Source: an uncultured Pelagibacteraceae bacterium
Lineage (GTDB): Bacteria > Pseudomonadota > Alphaproteobacteria > Pelagibacterales > AG-422-B15
Assembly (NCBI GenBank): GCA_902547315.1
Contig: CACCND010000001.1
Location: 171,170 to 235,169, forward strand
Reading direction: 5' to 3'
Length of the DNA stretch: 64,000 nucleotides
Under the pieces are notes generated by a model. That model ran no database searches and was not told where the DNA came from. It saw only the letters and a program-made list of their open reading frames with translations. The translations under genes and the position numbers were made by a program. How positions within the stretch are numbered: position 1 is the stretch's first letter; each line of letters begins with the position of its first letter. Of the stretch, positions 45,826-54,841 are shown piece after piece.

Positions 45826-45925
45826 TTGTCTATATCTATTTATGATATTTCTTTTATAATCAATTATTTAAGTAATTTTATACATTAGCCTATATTTATA
45901 AACTATTGAAAATAAATGAAAAATT

Positions 45926-46286
45926 TTGCCAGATAATTTATAAGCCGGGTTCTGTAATTTTTTTACAAAAAACCGATAACTATTCATCTAGCTCAATTGT
46001 TACCAATTGAGTCGTGCGATCAACCCGATTACAGCCAAGACAAGCCAATGTAACCCTATTTGATCTTGCTCCCAGTGGGGTTTACCCTGCCTTTTTTGTT
46101 ACCAAAAAAGCGGTGAGCTCTTACCTCACCTTTTCACCCTTACCCTTTAAATTTCAATTAGGGCGGTTTATTTTCTGCGGCACTTTCCCTAGAGTTGCCT
46201 CCGCCGGGTATTACCCGGCACTGTTGCCTTATGGAGCCCGGACTTTCCTCTTGATCAAGCCAAGCAGTTATCCAATTATCTGGCTA
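45926..46286 (-). ncRNA. rnpB: RNase P RNA
   Basis: Catalytic RNA of ribonuclease P, bacterial class A. Reading the minus strand, the conserved GAGGAAAGTCCGGGCTCCAT lies near 46252-46233 and the 3' AGAACCCGGCTTAT near 45953-45940. The ends form a perfect 11-bp P1 helix, GCCAGATAATT (46284-46274) with AATTATCTGGC (45938-45928). Starts about 30 bases after the ampD stop. Confidence 0.95.
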
Positions 46287-46291
46287 AAAGG

Positions 46292-46319
46292 GTTTATCCT
46301 CTAAAAAGATATTGGTCAA
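46292..46319 (-). promoter_or_regulatory. Candidate rnpB promoter
   Basis: Minus strand TTGACC (46319-46314), 16-base spacer, ATAAAC (46297-46292), placing the start at the first base of the P1 helix near 46285. The -35 overlaps the end of ampD. Confidence 0.45.
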
Positions 46320-47032
46320 GCCTCTCTTTGAAGAGATATTAGTTCTCTCAGATATCCTAACAATTTGCGCTTAACTATAAAATCCTCTAACTCTTCGGGG
46401 CAATAGTGACTTTCAAAAGCGTAAATAACTTGAAGTGTTTCTTTATCCATTAAACTCGATAAATTAATTTTATAGCCAAAATCTCTTAGTAACTGTTGTA
46501 AAGATTTAATCTCTGAAGCTCTGAGCGGCGTTTTTGAATTATTTTTCTTTGGTAAAATTACTAAGCCTTTTGTAGCTAACTTGTGCCAAGGGAATAAATA
46601 TCCTGGATCAATCTTTCGCAGCGGAGCAATATCTGAGTGGCCTAAAACATTACTTTTTTTTATTTTGTACTTTGTCTGCAGACTTTTGATTAATGATATA
46701 AGTGATTTTATCTGAGATAACTTGAATTTGTGGTATCCAAATTCTTGGCCTTTATTTTGCAACTCTATTCCTATAGACTTTGAGTTTAAATTTCTATCAT
46801 TTTTCCAATTAGATATACCTGCGTGCCAAGCAATATCTTTATCATTTACAAGCTGGATAATTTTTCCTTCTTCATTAATAAAATAATGTGAGCTCACTTT
46901 ATGTTTTTTTGATCTAAGTCTATTAAGTGACTCCTGCGCAGTTTTCATTCCTGTATAATGTATAATTATATATTTTATATTTCTTCTTTTTACTTGTTCA
47001 AAATTTGGGGATTTTAAATATTCGATTTTCAT
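46316..47032 (-). CDS. ampD: N-acetylmuramoyl-L-alanine amidase, AmpD-type
   Basis: 238 residues, no signal peptide, hence cytoplasmic recycling of anhydro-muropeptides. Amidase_2 domain with zinc ligands in IIHYTGM, WHAGIS and GHSDIAPLRKIDPG, then a C-terminal peptidoglycan-binding helical domain (ASEIKSLQQLLRDFGY). Overlaps the upstream EamA gene by 4 bases and precedes rnpB. Confidence 0.9.
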   Translation of the reverse strand: MKIEYLKSPNFEQVKRRNIKYIIIHYTGMKTAQESLNRLRSKKHKVSSHYFINEEGKIIQLVNDKDIAWHAGISNWKNDRNLNSKSIGIELQNKGQEFGYHKFKLSQIKSLISLIKSLQTKYKIKKSNVLGHSDIAPLRKIDPGYLFPWHKLATKGLVILPKKNNSKTPLRASEIKSLQQLLRDFGYKINLSSLMDKETLQVIYAFESHYCPEELEDFIVKRKLLGYLRELISLQREA

Positions 47033-47928
47033 GGTGAACTTGATACCTTCTCCTCTTCTGGTTCTCTCATCATTACAATAGCAACACCCGTGAATGACAT
47101 GATTGCACCAAAGATAATTTTGAATGTAAGCACTTCATTAAATCCTTCATAAAGAGAAAAATAAGAAATAATCAGTGCATTTATTATCGCAAGTACGGGA
47201 GCAATGAGCGTTAGAGGTGTAATTTTTGATAATTCATATTTTGTTATTAAGTAATAAAAACCTGCATGGCCTATAGCCGTTGCAGCAAACGCAGTAAATA
47301 ATATAGCTCCCCAACCAATTATAGATCCATTCAAAATCAAGTCTAATTGATTTTCCTCAACTAAAAATGAAATCGTTGCCAAAAATAAAAAGCTTATAAA
47401 AGCAATCCAAGCTTGTAGATCAAAAACTTTAACATCTTTTAACTTCTTCATAAAAAGAAGGCTGATAGCAATAGATAAGGCTGCTAACAATGCATAATAA
47501 ACGCCACCGAGATCAGAAAATATTGTAGGCTCAAAAATCAAAATAATAACTCCCCCAAACGCAAGTGCTATTCCAAGAATACGCCTCCACTTAATTACCT
47601 CACCTAAAAATATAACGGATAATATAGTTGCAAATGGTACACCTAATTGGAGAACCACAGCAACAGAGGAGATAAATTGAGAATTATCGAGAGCAAGATA
47701 GAAAAACGCAAAATGAATTCCTCCTCCTAATATAGAAATAATTAAAATATTAGTCATTTGTCCTCTGTGAAATTTTAAAAAGGGTATGAGTAAAACTGCA
47801 ATGATTAGAAATCTCATTGTCGTAAATAAAAATGGTGGAAATTCATTTACACCAATTTTAGCAGAAATAAATGCTAGCCCCCATGCCAGATTAATGGATA
47901 ATACGATGAGTATGTCTATTGTTCTCAA
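47029..47928 (-). CDS. EamA/DMT-family transporter
   Basis: 299 residues, ten membrane helices in two EamA repeats (NLAWGLAFISAKIGVNEFPP at the start; the second from about residue 145). Drug/metabolite superfamily exporter; substrate cannot be read from sequence. Four-base overlap with ampD suggests co-transcription, which could hint at export of an amino acid or wall-related metabolite, but this is speculation. Confidence 0.88.
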   Translation of the reverse strand: MRTIDILIVLSINLAWGLAFISAKIGVNEFPPFLFTTMRFLIIAVLLIPFLKFHRGQMTNILIISILGGGIHFAFFYLALDNSQFISSVAVVLQLGVPFATILSVIFLGEVIKWRRILGIALAFGGVIILIFEPTIFSDLGGVYYALLAALSIAISLLFMKKLKDVKVFDLQAWIAFISFLFLATISFLVEENQLDLILNGSIIGWGAILFTAFAATAIGHAGFYYLITKYELSKITPLTLIAPVLAIINALIISYFSLYEGFNEVLTFKIIFGAIMSFTGVAIVMMREPEEEKVSSSP

Positions 47929-48022
47929 TACTGGCTCATTTCTGTAACATTTTCTTTATTTAATATGATTACATTAAAATATTAATTTGATTAGAAAATT
48001 TATATAGAATAGCATTATTTTA

Positions 48023-48844
48023 ATGAAATATAGAATATTTATAGTTTTATTTCTAAGCTCTATTCTTGTATTGCAAGGTTGTGCTTCAAAAGAGGCATCA
48101 GTTAACTATAGTAATTCTGAAACTGAAATAGTTAGTGTTAATGATCCACTTGAAAAAATAAATCGAGTTGTCTTTCAATTTAATATTATTTTTGACAAGC
48201 TTATATTAAGACCAATCGCTGTTACATATAAAACAATTGTGCCAGGTTTTATTAGAAATAGAATTACTTATTCATTGGATAATTTAGGAATGCCAATTAC
48301 AGCAGTAAATAATTTATTGCAGGGCGAATTGAGAAAAGCAGGTGTATCTACTTCTAGGTTCATAATTAATTCAACTGTTGGTGTGCTTGGTTTCTTTGAT
48401 CCTGCGGCTAGCATGGGTCTTACTTCTGAAAATGAAGACTTCGGACAAACTTTAAGTGTATGGGGTGTGGAGTCTGGTCCTTATTTAATTCTACCTTTTT
48501 TAGGACCTTCAACACCAAGAGACTTCGCTGGAATGTTTTCAACATCTCTACTCGATCCAATGTACCAGGTTGGTGGGGGAAGTACATCAAACTCTCTAAG
48601 AGTCTATAGAATGGGGACAGGAGCAGTTGATTTTAGATCGCAGAATATAGAAATTCTTGATGATCTTCAAAATAATTCAATAGATTACTATGCGGCTGTT
48701 AGAAGTTTTTATTCACAAGGAAGAGAAAGTCAGGCCTCAAATAACATGGAAATTAATACTCATAACCAAGAAAATGATATTTTTGATGACTTTGATATAG
48801 ATGAAAGTTATGTAGGTCCAGATATAGAGATTATTTATGATTAA
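48023..48844 (+). CDS. mlaA: MlaA/VacJ outer-membrane lipoprotein
   Basis: Removes misplaced phospholipids from the outer leaflet. 273 residues: lipoprotein signal with LQGC, then DPLEKINRVVFQFN, the RFIINSTVGVLGFFDPA segment, DFGQTLSVWGV and GPYLILPFLGPSTPRD, all diagnostic of MlaA. Overlaps mlaC by 8 bases. Confidence 0.95.
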   Translation: MKYRIFIVLFLSSILVLQGCASKEASVNYSNSETEIVSVNDPLEKINRVVFQFNIIFDKLILRPIAVTYKTIVPGFIRNRITYSLDNLGMPITAVNNLLQGELRKAGVSTSRFIINSTVGVLGFFDPAASMGLTSENEDFGQTLSVWGVESGPYLILPFLGPSTPRDFAGMFSTSLLDPMYQVGGGSTSNSLRVYRMGTGAVDFRSQNIEILDDLQNNSIDYYAAVRSFYSQGRESQASNNMEINTHNQENDIFDDFDIDESYVGPDIEIIYD

Positions 48845-49436
48845 ATTCAAACAGCATTGCTCGATTGTCATTATTTTATTTACGTTTGTAATTTCCGCTC
48901 ATAGTTCTGAGTTCGCTCAAGAAGAGAATTTTGTTACAAACTTTGCAGATGAAGCAATCGAGATCTTAAGTGATGAAGTTATTGGTGAAAATGAAAAAAC
49001 ATCGCGTTTTACTGATCTAGTAATGAATGCAATTGACCTGAACTTAGTATCAAAATTTGTTCTCGCCAAAGCCTGGAAAGACTCTACTAATGAACAAAAA
49101 GAGAAGTATTTAAATGCTTTTAAAGACTATTTTATTAATTCCTATGCTAATAAACTTGATCAATATTCAGGTGAAAAAGTTCAAGTTGTTGGGTCCGAAG
49201 CAGCTGGAAAATATGTAATTGTTGAGAGTAATATAGTACGAGAAGGAACTGATACTCTAAAAATAAATTTAAAGTGGAGACTAATTAACAGAAACGGTGA
49301 TATAAAAATAATTGATCTTAATATTGAAGGTATCAGTCTCGTAATTGCACAAAGAGAAGAGTTTCAGTCATTTCTTGCGAATAACGATAATGATATAGAG
49401 AAATTAATCGATAAGATTATTACTGTTTCAAATTAA
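48837..49436 (+). CDS. mlaC: MlaC-type periplasmic phospholipid-binding protein
   Basis: 199 residues with a signal peptide (VIILFTFVISAHSS) and the MlaC/Ttg2D domain: a helical N-terminal half ending AKAWKDSTNEQKEKYLNAFK, and the VESNIVREGTDTLKINLKWRL and DLNIEGISLVIAQREEF strands. Shuttles lipids between MlaA and the inner-membrane MlaFEDB, which is not in this window. Confidence 0.93.
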   Translation: MIKFKQHCSIVIILFTFVISAHSSEFAQEENFVTNFADEAIEILSDEVIGENEKTSRFTDLVMNAIDLNLVSKFVLAKAWKDSTNEQKEKYLNAFKDYFINSYANKLDQYSGEKVQVVGSEAAGKYVIVESNIVREGTDTLKINLKWRLINRNGDIKIIDLNIEGISLVIAQREEFQSFLANNDNDIEKLIDKIITVSN

Positions 49437-49447
49437 ATCTTTTTAAA

Positions 49448-49819
49448 TTATTTTGTTGGTAAGCCACCTGGTTTCCAGCCAATAACAAATCCATCCTCAA
49501 CATTATAAATATTGTGGTAGCCATTGGACTCCAATATTAATGCAGCGTGCATGGACCTTGCCCCTGACTTGCAAATAAAGTAAATTTCTGAATTTTTTGA
49601 AATCTCATAAGAGTTAAATTGATCCAAAAAATTAGTGTTTTCATCACCCTCCTCATTAATGAGAGTTAATTCAATATATTGAGCATCAAAAGAGTCTTCA
49701 TCCACTCTTCCAAAAGTTTCCCATTCGTAAGGTGTGCGTACATCAACTAGATATGCATCTTTATTTTCTTTAATTGTGCTATAACAATTTTCTGCAGATA
49801 TATTTTTTATATTACTCAT
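49448..49819 (-). CDS. Rhodanese-domain protein
   Basis: 123 residues, one rhodanese domain: YLVDVRTPYEWETFGRV, active loop CKSGAR with the catalytic cysteine, and NVEDGFVIGWKPGGLP. Probable sulfurtransferase. Two bases after a TIGR03643-like gene and convergent with mlaC. Confidence 0.9.
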   Translation of the reverse strand: MSNIKNISAENCYSTIKENKDAYLVDVRTPYEWETFGRVDEDSFDAQYIELTLINEEGDENTNFLDQFNSYEISKNSEIYFICKSGARSMHAALILESNGYHNIYNVEDGFVIGWKPGGLPTK

Positions 49820-49821
49820 TA

Positions 49822-50061
49822 CTATGATTTCTGATTAGATGATTTAAATCGATCTGAAATTGGACTAATTTTAGTTTTTCTTCCCCTTACTCGCTTTCTC
49901 CACATTAAAAAAGAGGACCTTTTCATATTCTCTTTCATTAATTTAATAACTTCTTTCTCTTGTATTCCAAATTGTTTCCTAATATCAGCGAAAGTTGTTC
50001 TATCTTCCCAGGCCATTTCTATAACGCGATCGATATCTGACTGCGATAGTTTATTGTCCAT
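49822..50061 (-). CDS. TIGR03643/DUF2805-like small protein
   Basis: 79 residues. LSQSDIDRVIEMAWEDRTTF followed by DIRKQFGIQEKEVIKLMKEN forms a helix-turn-helix-like segment, then the strongly conserved SSFLMWRKRVRGRKTK. The family is widespread in marine bacteria with no known function; the HTH-like part and basic tail suggest nucleic-acid binding. One base after the methyltransferase gene. Confidence 0.85.
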   Translation of the reverse strand: MDNKLSQSDIDRVIEMAWEDRTTFADIRKQFGIQEKEVIKLMKENMKRSSFLMWRKRVRGRKTKISPISDRFKSSNQKS

Positions 50062-50062
50062 T

Positions 50063-50851
50063 TTAGGTTGAAATTTTTACAGCTTGAAAATTACCAGGGC
50101 GATGTTCCCCTTTTTCCACAACGCCAAGAAGTTTTTCCCAAATTTCCAGTGCACCATCTGCCTCTTCTTTTCCTATTAGATTTACAACTTCCTCATAAAG
50201 TGACCCTTTTATATCTGAAATCTCTGTCTTAACTTTTTCTAGGTACCATTTATTACGATCATTTAATGAGAGAACTTTAAATCCTGTTTCTTTTAGAAGA
50301 CTCTCGTACTTTTCTAATGAGCACATAAACATATCGAGGCCTTCAGCGGCAATATATTCCCTCATCTGCTCCGAAGGTTCATTGTCATCATTTCTCATCC
50401 AATCTCCAACTGCGAGAATACCATCATCAGCTAAGATCTTGTTTATCTCTTTAAGCAAGTTTTTTTTATCAATAATATGTAAAAATGCTTCTTTGCTAAA
50501 TACTGCCTCAAAACTTTTATCCTCAAATATAAATTCCCCCGGCTTTGTACAGATAAATTTTGCTTTATCAGATAAATTTTTCTTTAATGCTAAATTATTT
50601 GCTGTTTCAATTACTAACGGTTCTGGATCTATTCCAATAACTTCTTTTGCGCCATGTTCTTCAATCATATGAAAAACTGCACCGCCAGTTCCACATCCAA
50701 TATCCAGAACTTTTTTATTTTTAAGATTTAGTCCTTTTAAAATCTGATCAATTTCTTCTGTCCCACCAGGTGATAGAAAACCCTCACCCCAGACAGTCTT
50801 GAGCATATTTAGTTGTTTGGGGCCGTAATGTCCTTCATCGGTTAAGCTCAT
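50063..50851 (-). CDS. Class I SAM-dependent methyltransferase, PMT-like
   Basis: 262 residues. N-terminal YGPKQLNMLKTVWGEGFLSPG followed by SAM motif I KVLDIGCGTGG, motif II region IGIDPEPLVIETA, and SFEAVFSKEAFLHI. The GEGFLSPGG lead-in resembles phosphoethanolamine N-methyltransferases, hence possible phosphobase or small-molecule N-methylation; substrate is not assured. Confidence 0.78.
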   Translation of the reverse strand: MSLTDEGHYGPKQLNMLKTVWGEGFLSPGGTEEIDQILKGLNLKNKKVLDIGCGTGGAVFHMIEEHGAKEVIGIDPEPLVIETANNLALKKNLSDKAKFICTKPGEFIFEDKSFEAVFSKEAFLHIIDKKNLLKEINKILADDGILAVGDWMRNDDNEPSEQMREYIAAEGLDMFMCSLEKYESLLKETGFKVLSLNDRNKWYLEKVKTEISDIKGSLYEEVVNLIGKEEADGALEIWEKLLGVVEKGEHRPGNFQAVKIST

Positions 50852-50958
50852 ATTATTAATGATATGTTTTAGATGATCTAATTGTTTTGTTTAAGTCAAT
50901 TAAACTTAAATAACATTTTCTTTTGATGACTAGCTTAATTACGGGTGGAAGTAAACTT

Positions 50959-51090
50959 TTAAACTTTACTCGCCTTACTAAAATATCTTGCTGCTTCATC
51001 ATATGACCTATTTGCGTAAAATTTAGAAATACATAAAAGCGTTAAGTGCAAAGGTAAGCCAAATAACAACTCCGGTAGATCTAAATGCAT
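50959..51090 (-). CDS. Possible 43-residue ORF
   Basis: MHLDLPELLFGLPLHLTLLC followed by a tail containing SYDEAARYFSKASKV. It fills most of the 261-base gap between the ABM gene and the methyltransferase on the same strand. A leucine-rich helix then a TPR-like half repeat can be seen. There is no clear ribosome site and no homologue that I recognise; it could be a remnant. Confidence 0.3.
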   Translation of the reverse strand: MHLDLPELLFGLPLHLTLLCISKFYANRSYDEAARYFSKASKV

Positions 51091-51112
51091 AGAAAGATTT
51101 TAACCTGATTTA

Positions 51113-51406
51113 TCAGCTATAATCAAGAACAACTGTTCCTGAAACAGGATCAGTTACACCTAATTCAGGAGATAATTCCTCAAGTAAGTGTCTCACTTTA
51201 TCCAAGTTTCCAATCATATTTTCTCTTTGTGCGGCTATGGCTTCCTCAGATTCCCAAATACCAATAAAACAATATGTACGGTCTCCTGTTTTGAAAAGAC
51301 GACTCATTTTCTGTCCCGGTAAATTTTCAAAGCTTTTATTTATTTCTAAGTATTCTTCTTCACAACCTTCTTTAACTTTAAATCTCACAGCATTACAAAA
51401 TTCCAT
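51113..51406 (-). CDS. ABM-fold (antibiotic biosynthesis monooxygenase-like) protein
   Basis: 97 residues with the dimeric ferredoxin-like pattern: VRFKVKEGCEEEYLEINKSF, then YCFIGIWESEEAIAAQRENM. Fold family is convincing, function is not: members include quinol monooxygenases and heme-degrading enzymes. Precedes the 43-residue ORF and follows the serine hydrolase gene by 31 bases. Confidence 0.75.
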   Translation of the reverse strand: MEFCNAVRFKVKEGCEEEYLEINKSFENLPGQKMSRLFKTGDRTYCFIGIWESEEAIAAQRENMIGNLDKVRHLLEELSPELGVTDPVSGTVVLDYS

Positions 51407-51437
51407 ATTATTACTCCTTTATTTTTAATTTGTTAAA

Positions 51438-52610
51438 TTATGCATAAATTTCGTTTTCAAAAGCAACAACCATTTCATGCCATTCTTTGTCATTATAGGG
51501 ATAGAAATTAGAAAAGATCAAGGCTCCCTTCTGTTTTTCTATATTAAAACTAAAGAATGTACATGCAGCGCCTCCATGAGCAATAGATCCAACGGGCCTT
51601 GAGTCATTTGGATCGAAAGAAATTGTTAAACCTAACCCATATCTATTCATTTTATTTTTTAATCTTCCATTTTCACCCATTATGAAATTATAATTATCAT
51701 CTCTCTCAAACATTTGATCAAATTTTCCTGGCTTTATCATTTCATTAAAACTCGACTCAGAAATAATTTGCTTATCGTTATAGCTGCCTTTGTTCATTAA
51801 ACATTTCACAAAATTTGCGTAGTCATTAGGTGAACTAAATATTTCAGTTCCACCATAGTAAGATTTTCTCCAAAACCTGGGGTAAGGCTGACCTTTGAAA
51901 GGCATTTTTCTTATCACTTTAGATTTTTTTCCCTGTCTGATGCCTAAAGGTACAATTTTATCTCTTTTTTCTCTAGGGATTGTAAAAAAAGTATTTTTCA
52001 TATCCAATGGATTAAAAATATTTTCTTTACAATATTCTTCTAATGACTGACCTGTAACTTTTTCAATCATCATGCCTACAAAACCAAGACCAGTTCCATA
52101 TTTAAAATCTGTTCCTGCTTCGAAAAGTCTTGGGCCTTTTGAAAAAGGATAAATGTATGTAATTATACCTTTTAAAAATAATAATATTTTCATAGAAATC
52201 GATAAATCTTTTATTTTTTTAGAAGTAATCATCATTAGTGAATTATAAGCGAAACCTGACGTATGCGACATTAGATGGCGCAATGTTATTGATTTAGATT
52301 GCTTAACCAATTTATTATCAGCATTCAGGACAGGTATTTCTTTAATTTCTGGAAGAACATCTTCAACAGGCGAGTCTAAATTTAACTTACCTTTTTCTAC
52401 TAATTGCATTGCAGCCAAAGCTGTAATCGGCTTACTCATCGACATCAGCCTAAATATGTAGTCACCATTTAAATTCTGGTTATTGTTCCAATGAGATTTA
52501 CCTAAAGAAATAGAATTAGTCTCAAATTCATTACCATTTTTTTTCAGATATATAAAATGGCAATTCTTTACTGAATTTTCATTAAATAATTTTTGAACTT
52601 TCTCAAACAT
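51438..52610 (-). CDS. Serine hydrolase, beta-lactamase/DD-peptidase family (S12)
   Basis: 390 residues, no signal peptide, so probably a cytoplasmic esterase-like member rather than a periplasmic beta-lactamase. Catalytic SxxK is SMSK (Ser57, Lys60) in FRLMSMSKPITALAAMQL; the tyrosine motif reads KYGTGLGF; the third motif is AHGGAA. Substrate unknown. Confidence 0.85.
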   Translation of the reverse strand: MFEKVQKLFNENSVKNCHFIYLKKNGNEFETNSISLGKSHWNNNQNLNGDYIFRLMSMSKPITALAAMQLVEKGKLNLDSPVEDVLPEIKEIPVLNADNKLVKQSKSITLRHLMSHTSGFAYNSLMMITSKKIKDLSISMKILLFLKGIITYIYPFSKGPRLFEAGTDFKYGTGLGFVGMMIEKVTGQSLEEYCKENIFNPLDMKNTFFTIPREKRDKIVPLGIRQGKKSKVIRKMPFKGQPYPRFWRKSYYGGTEIFSSPNDYANFVKCLMNKGSYNDKQIISESSFNEMIKPGKFDQMFERDDNYNFIMGENGRLKNKMNRYGLGLTISFDPNDSRPVGSIAHGGAACTFFSFNIEKQKGALIFSNFYPYNDKEWHEMVVAFENEIYA

Positions 52611-52664
52611 TCAAAAATTTTACAAAAATAGTTGTTTTTTGAAAGGATAAATATTCAGTCTAAT

Positions 52665-53987
52665 TTATTTCCATGATACGCGAGCAAATGTTCTTGTTGA
52701 GCAATAAAAAATATCATTCTTTAAGCCTGGCGTTAAAAACATGCCATTTGCAAGAGGCGAATTGAGTTCAACTTTTGAGAGTATTTCTCCACTTGATAGG
52801 TCTATTACCACCAAGTGATCATCATTATTTTCGAAACTATTAATTACTAGCTCTTTGCTTTCAGGAAACACGACCGGTTGCATTGTTGGTCTAAGACTAT
52901 CAATCTTCCATGATATTTTTAACGAGTTATTTAATGTATCAATACCTGCTATGCCACCATTTATACTATCCCAGCATACACAGATATTGCATTCTGGAAT
53001 ATTTACGGGTGGTGCAATAATACCCCCTCCTTGATGTTCAAATGGTTCGATATATTCAAATTGTTCTGACATTAAATCAAATCTATAGAGCCTTTGCTTA
53101 CATGACCATGGAGCAGGTCGTCTCCAACTTAATTCTTTTGGTGCAGTTTTAAATCTACCATTTGGATGAGTTGAATAAATCGCTCTTAATGAATCGATGT
53201 CTCCGTTATTCATGAGCCAGAGTGATCCTTCAGATATACAGCCATCCCATGATAAGCCTTGATCATCATTTAATTTTCTATAAGTAGGTGACCAGTCTGA
53301 AGTAACTTCTAGATCGTTATTTAGCACTTTTATTTTCCATATTTTTTCGATACCTGGAATAAAAATGAACTCACCATCTTCTGTTTTATCTGAGGCAATC
53401 CTGCCCATAGATCCTTCAGGTAATTGCAAGGGTTTATGTAAAACATCTAGATTTTGATCTAATCTTGTAATAGTGGAACAGCCTTGACCTTCTAACCGAA
53501 GATCTTTAGTGACAATTGTTCCATCTGATAATACTAGTAAACCATTATGTGCCTGATTTATGGGTAATTTTGACTCTTTAATTACTTCACAATGTTTTGA
53601 AATACTATGCATGTAGTTTCCATTTACCTTGATGATATTGCCATTTTGATGCGCTGCGATAGCGCCACACCAGACGTGACCACCACATGGTAATTTTGGT
53701 GTTTCCGATAATATTTCCAACGACTCAGGTTCAATTTTTTGAAGCCATCCAAATGGTTCTGGACCAGTAAAGCTTGGCATCGTGCCGCCCAAAAAAATTT
53801 CATTATTATCGCGATAAATTGTCATAACATTCCAACGTTCATTTCGGATGCTTTGCACAACAGCTTTTTTTTCGCGAGCGTTTAACGATCCTTCAGTTGC
53901 CTTTTGACGTCGATTTCCACCACATTCAACAGGCCAATGAGATTTATAGTACCCCTCAAGTATGGATGATCTGTCTTGGGCAGTCAT
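52665..53987 (-). CDS. Predicted beta-propeller protein of unknown function
   Basis: 440 residues, no signal peptide and no membrane span. Repeating blade-like units are visible (NGLLVLSDGTIVTKD; GCSTITRLDQNLDV; IAGIDTLNNSLKISWKI; LVVIDLSSGEILSKV), indicating a propeller. Cys and His are unusually frequent at the N-terminal side, for example VECGGNRRQ and PCGGHVWCGA, suggesting a metal or substrate site. I do not recognise the family. One-base overlap with the upstream GST gene links the two. Confidence 0.7.
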   Translation of the reverse strand: MTAQDRSSILEGYYKSHWPVECGGNRRQKATEGSLNAREKKAVVQSIRNERWNVMTIYRDNNEIFLGGTMPSFTGPEPFGWLQKIEPESLEILSETPKLPCGGHVWCGAIAAHQNGNIIKVNGNYMHSISKHCEVIKESKLPINQAHNGLLVLSDGTIVTKDLRLEGQGCSTITRLDQNLDVLHKPLQLPEGSMGRIASDKTEDGEFIFIPGIEKIWKIKVLNNDLEVTSDWSPTYRKLNDDQGLSWDGCISEGSLWLMNNGDIDSLRAIYSTHPNGRFKTAPKELSWRRPAPWSCKQRLYRFDLMSEQFEYIEPFEHQGGGIIAPPVNIPECNICVCWDSINGGIAGIDTLNNSLKISWKIDSLRPTMQPVVFPESKELVINSFENNDDHLVVIDLSSGEILSKVELNSPLANGMFLTPGLKNDIFYCSTRTFARVSWK

Positions 53988-54841
53988 TATTTTGAAAGCA
54001 AAGCTTTAATTGACTTTCCACTCAAAGATGTTGCTGTCTTAGCATAAAGTCTAATTAGCTTTAGGGGTAACGGATCATTAACTTCTTTAAAAAATTCTTT
54101 TCGAGAATAAAGATCAAAAAACCATCTAGATATTTTTGGATAACGATCTTTAAATGGAAACCCTGAGACATAAAGCCTATATGTATAAATAAACCAAGCA
54201 AGATCAAGTATTGAAAGATTGCTGCCCATTAAGTATTTTTGCTTATTTAATAGAGATTCGTATTTATCATAACATCTACAAAAATTATTAAGTGAGTTTC
54301 TAACCGCTTCATCAGTTATTCCATTTTTGCTAAATGACTTATAAAACTTTACTTCTTTTAATTTTAGATAGTCCAGCTCACTATTAGATGATTTATATTT
54401 CTCAAAGGCGGCTAATTTGTTAGGGTCTTTTTTGCCAAGTCCACCAAACATATATCGATAAGCAATATTTCTTATATCCTCATGCAAATCATCTTCTTCT
54501 TTTAGTAAAGTATCAATTTCTGCTCTATCAGAGTCAGGAACAAGTGGATTTTCAGGGAATTTATTCTCGAGATACATAAGAATATCATTACTCTCAATTT
54601 CTACATGACCATCATCCACGAGAACAGGAACCAGGCCTTTAGGATTAATACCTAAAAAAAACTCAGAATAGTTTTTACCTGTAGCAAGATTAATGCTGTG
54701 AGGTATCCATAAAATTTTTTTTAAGTTTAAATAGATCCTAAGTTTTTGTGAACATGATGAAGTTCTAAAATGAAATAGATGTAGTCCCTTCCAATTAAGT
54801 ACCTCTCTTGATTTAATTTGATCGCTTGGAATTTGAACCAT
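53987..54841 (-). CDS. Glutathione S-transferase-like protein
   Basis: 284 residues: N-terminal thioredoxin-like domain (about 18-95) with SSCSQKLRIYLNLK, the NPKGLVPVLVDDG cis-proline segment and ESNDILMYLE, then a helical C-terminal domain. Serines precede the cysteine in the active-site turn, as in Ser/Cys-type GSTs. Overlaps its neighbours on both sides by one base (TAATG). Confidence 0.87.
   Translation of the reverse strand: MVQIPSDQIKSREVLNWKGLHLFHFRTSSCSQKLRIYLNLKKILWIPHSINLATGKNYSEFFLGINPKGLVPVLVDDGHVEIESNDILMYLENKFPENPLVPDSDRAEIDTLLKEEDDLHEDIRNIAYRYMFGGLGKKDPNKLAAFEKYKSSNSELDYLKLKEVKFYKSFSKNGITDEAVRNSLNNFCRCYDKYESLLNKQKYLMGSNLSILDLAWFIYTYRLYVSGFPFKDRYPKISRWFFDLYSRKEFFKEVNDPLPLKLIRLYAKTATSLSGKSIKALLSK

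Noticed and set aside
46014..46304. 96-codon plus-strand open frame
   Set aside because: It lies wholly inside RNase P RNA on the opposite strand; the conserved rnpB core and P1 helix explain the sequence.
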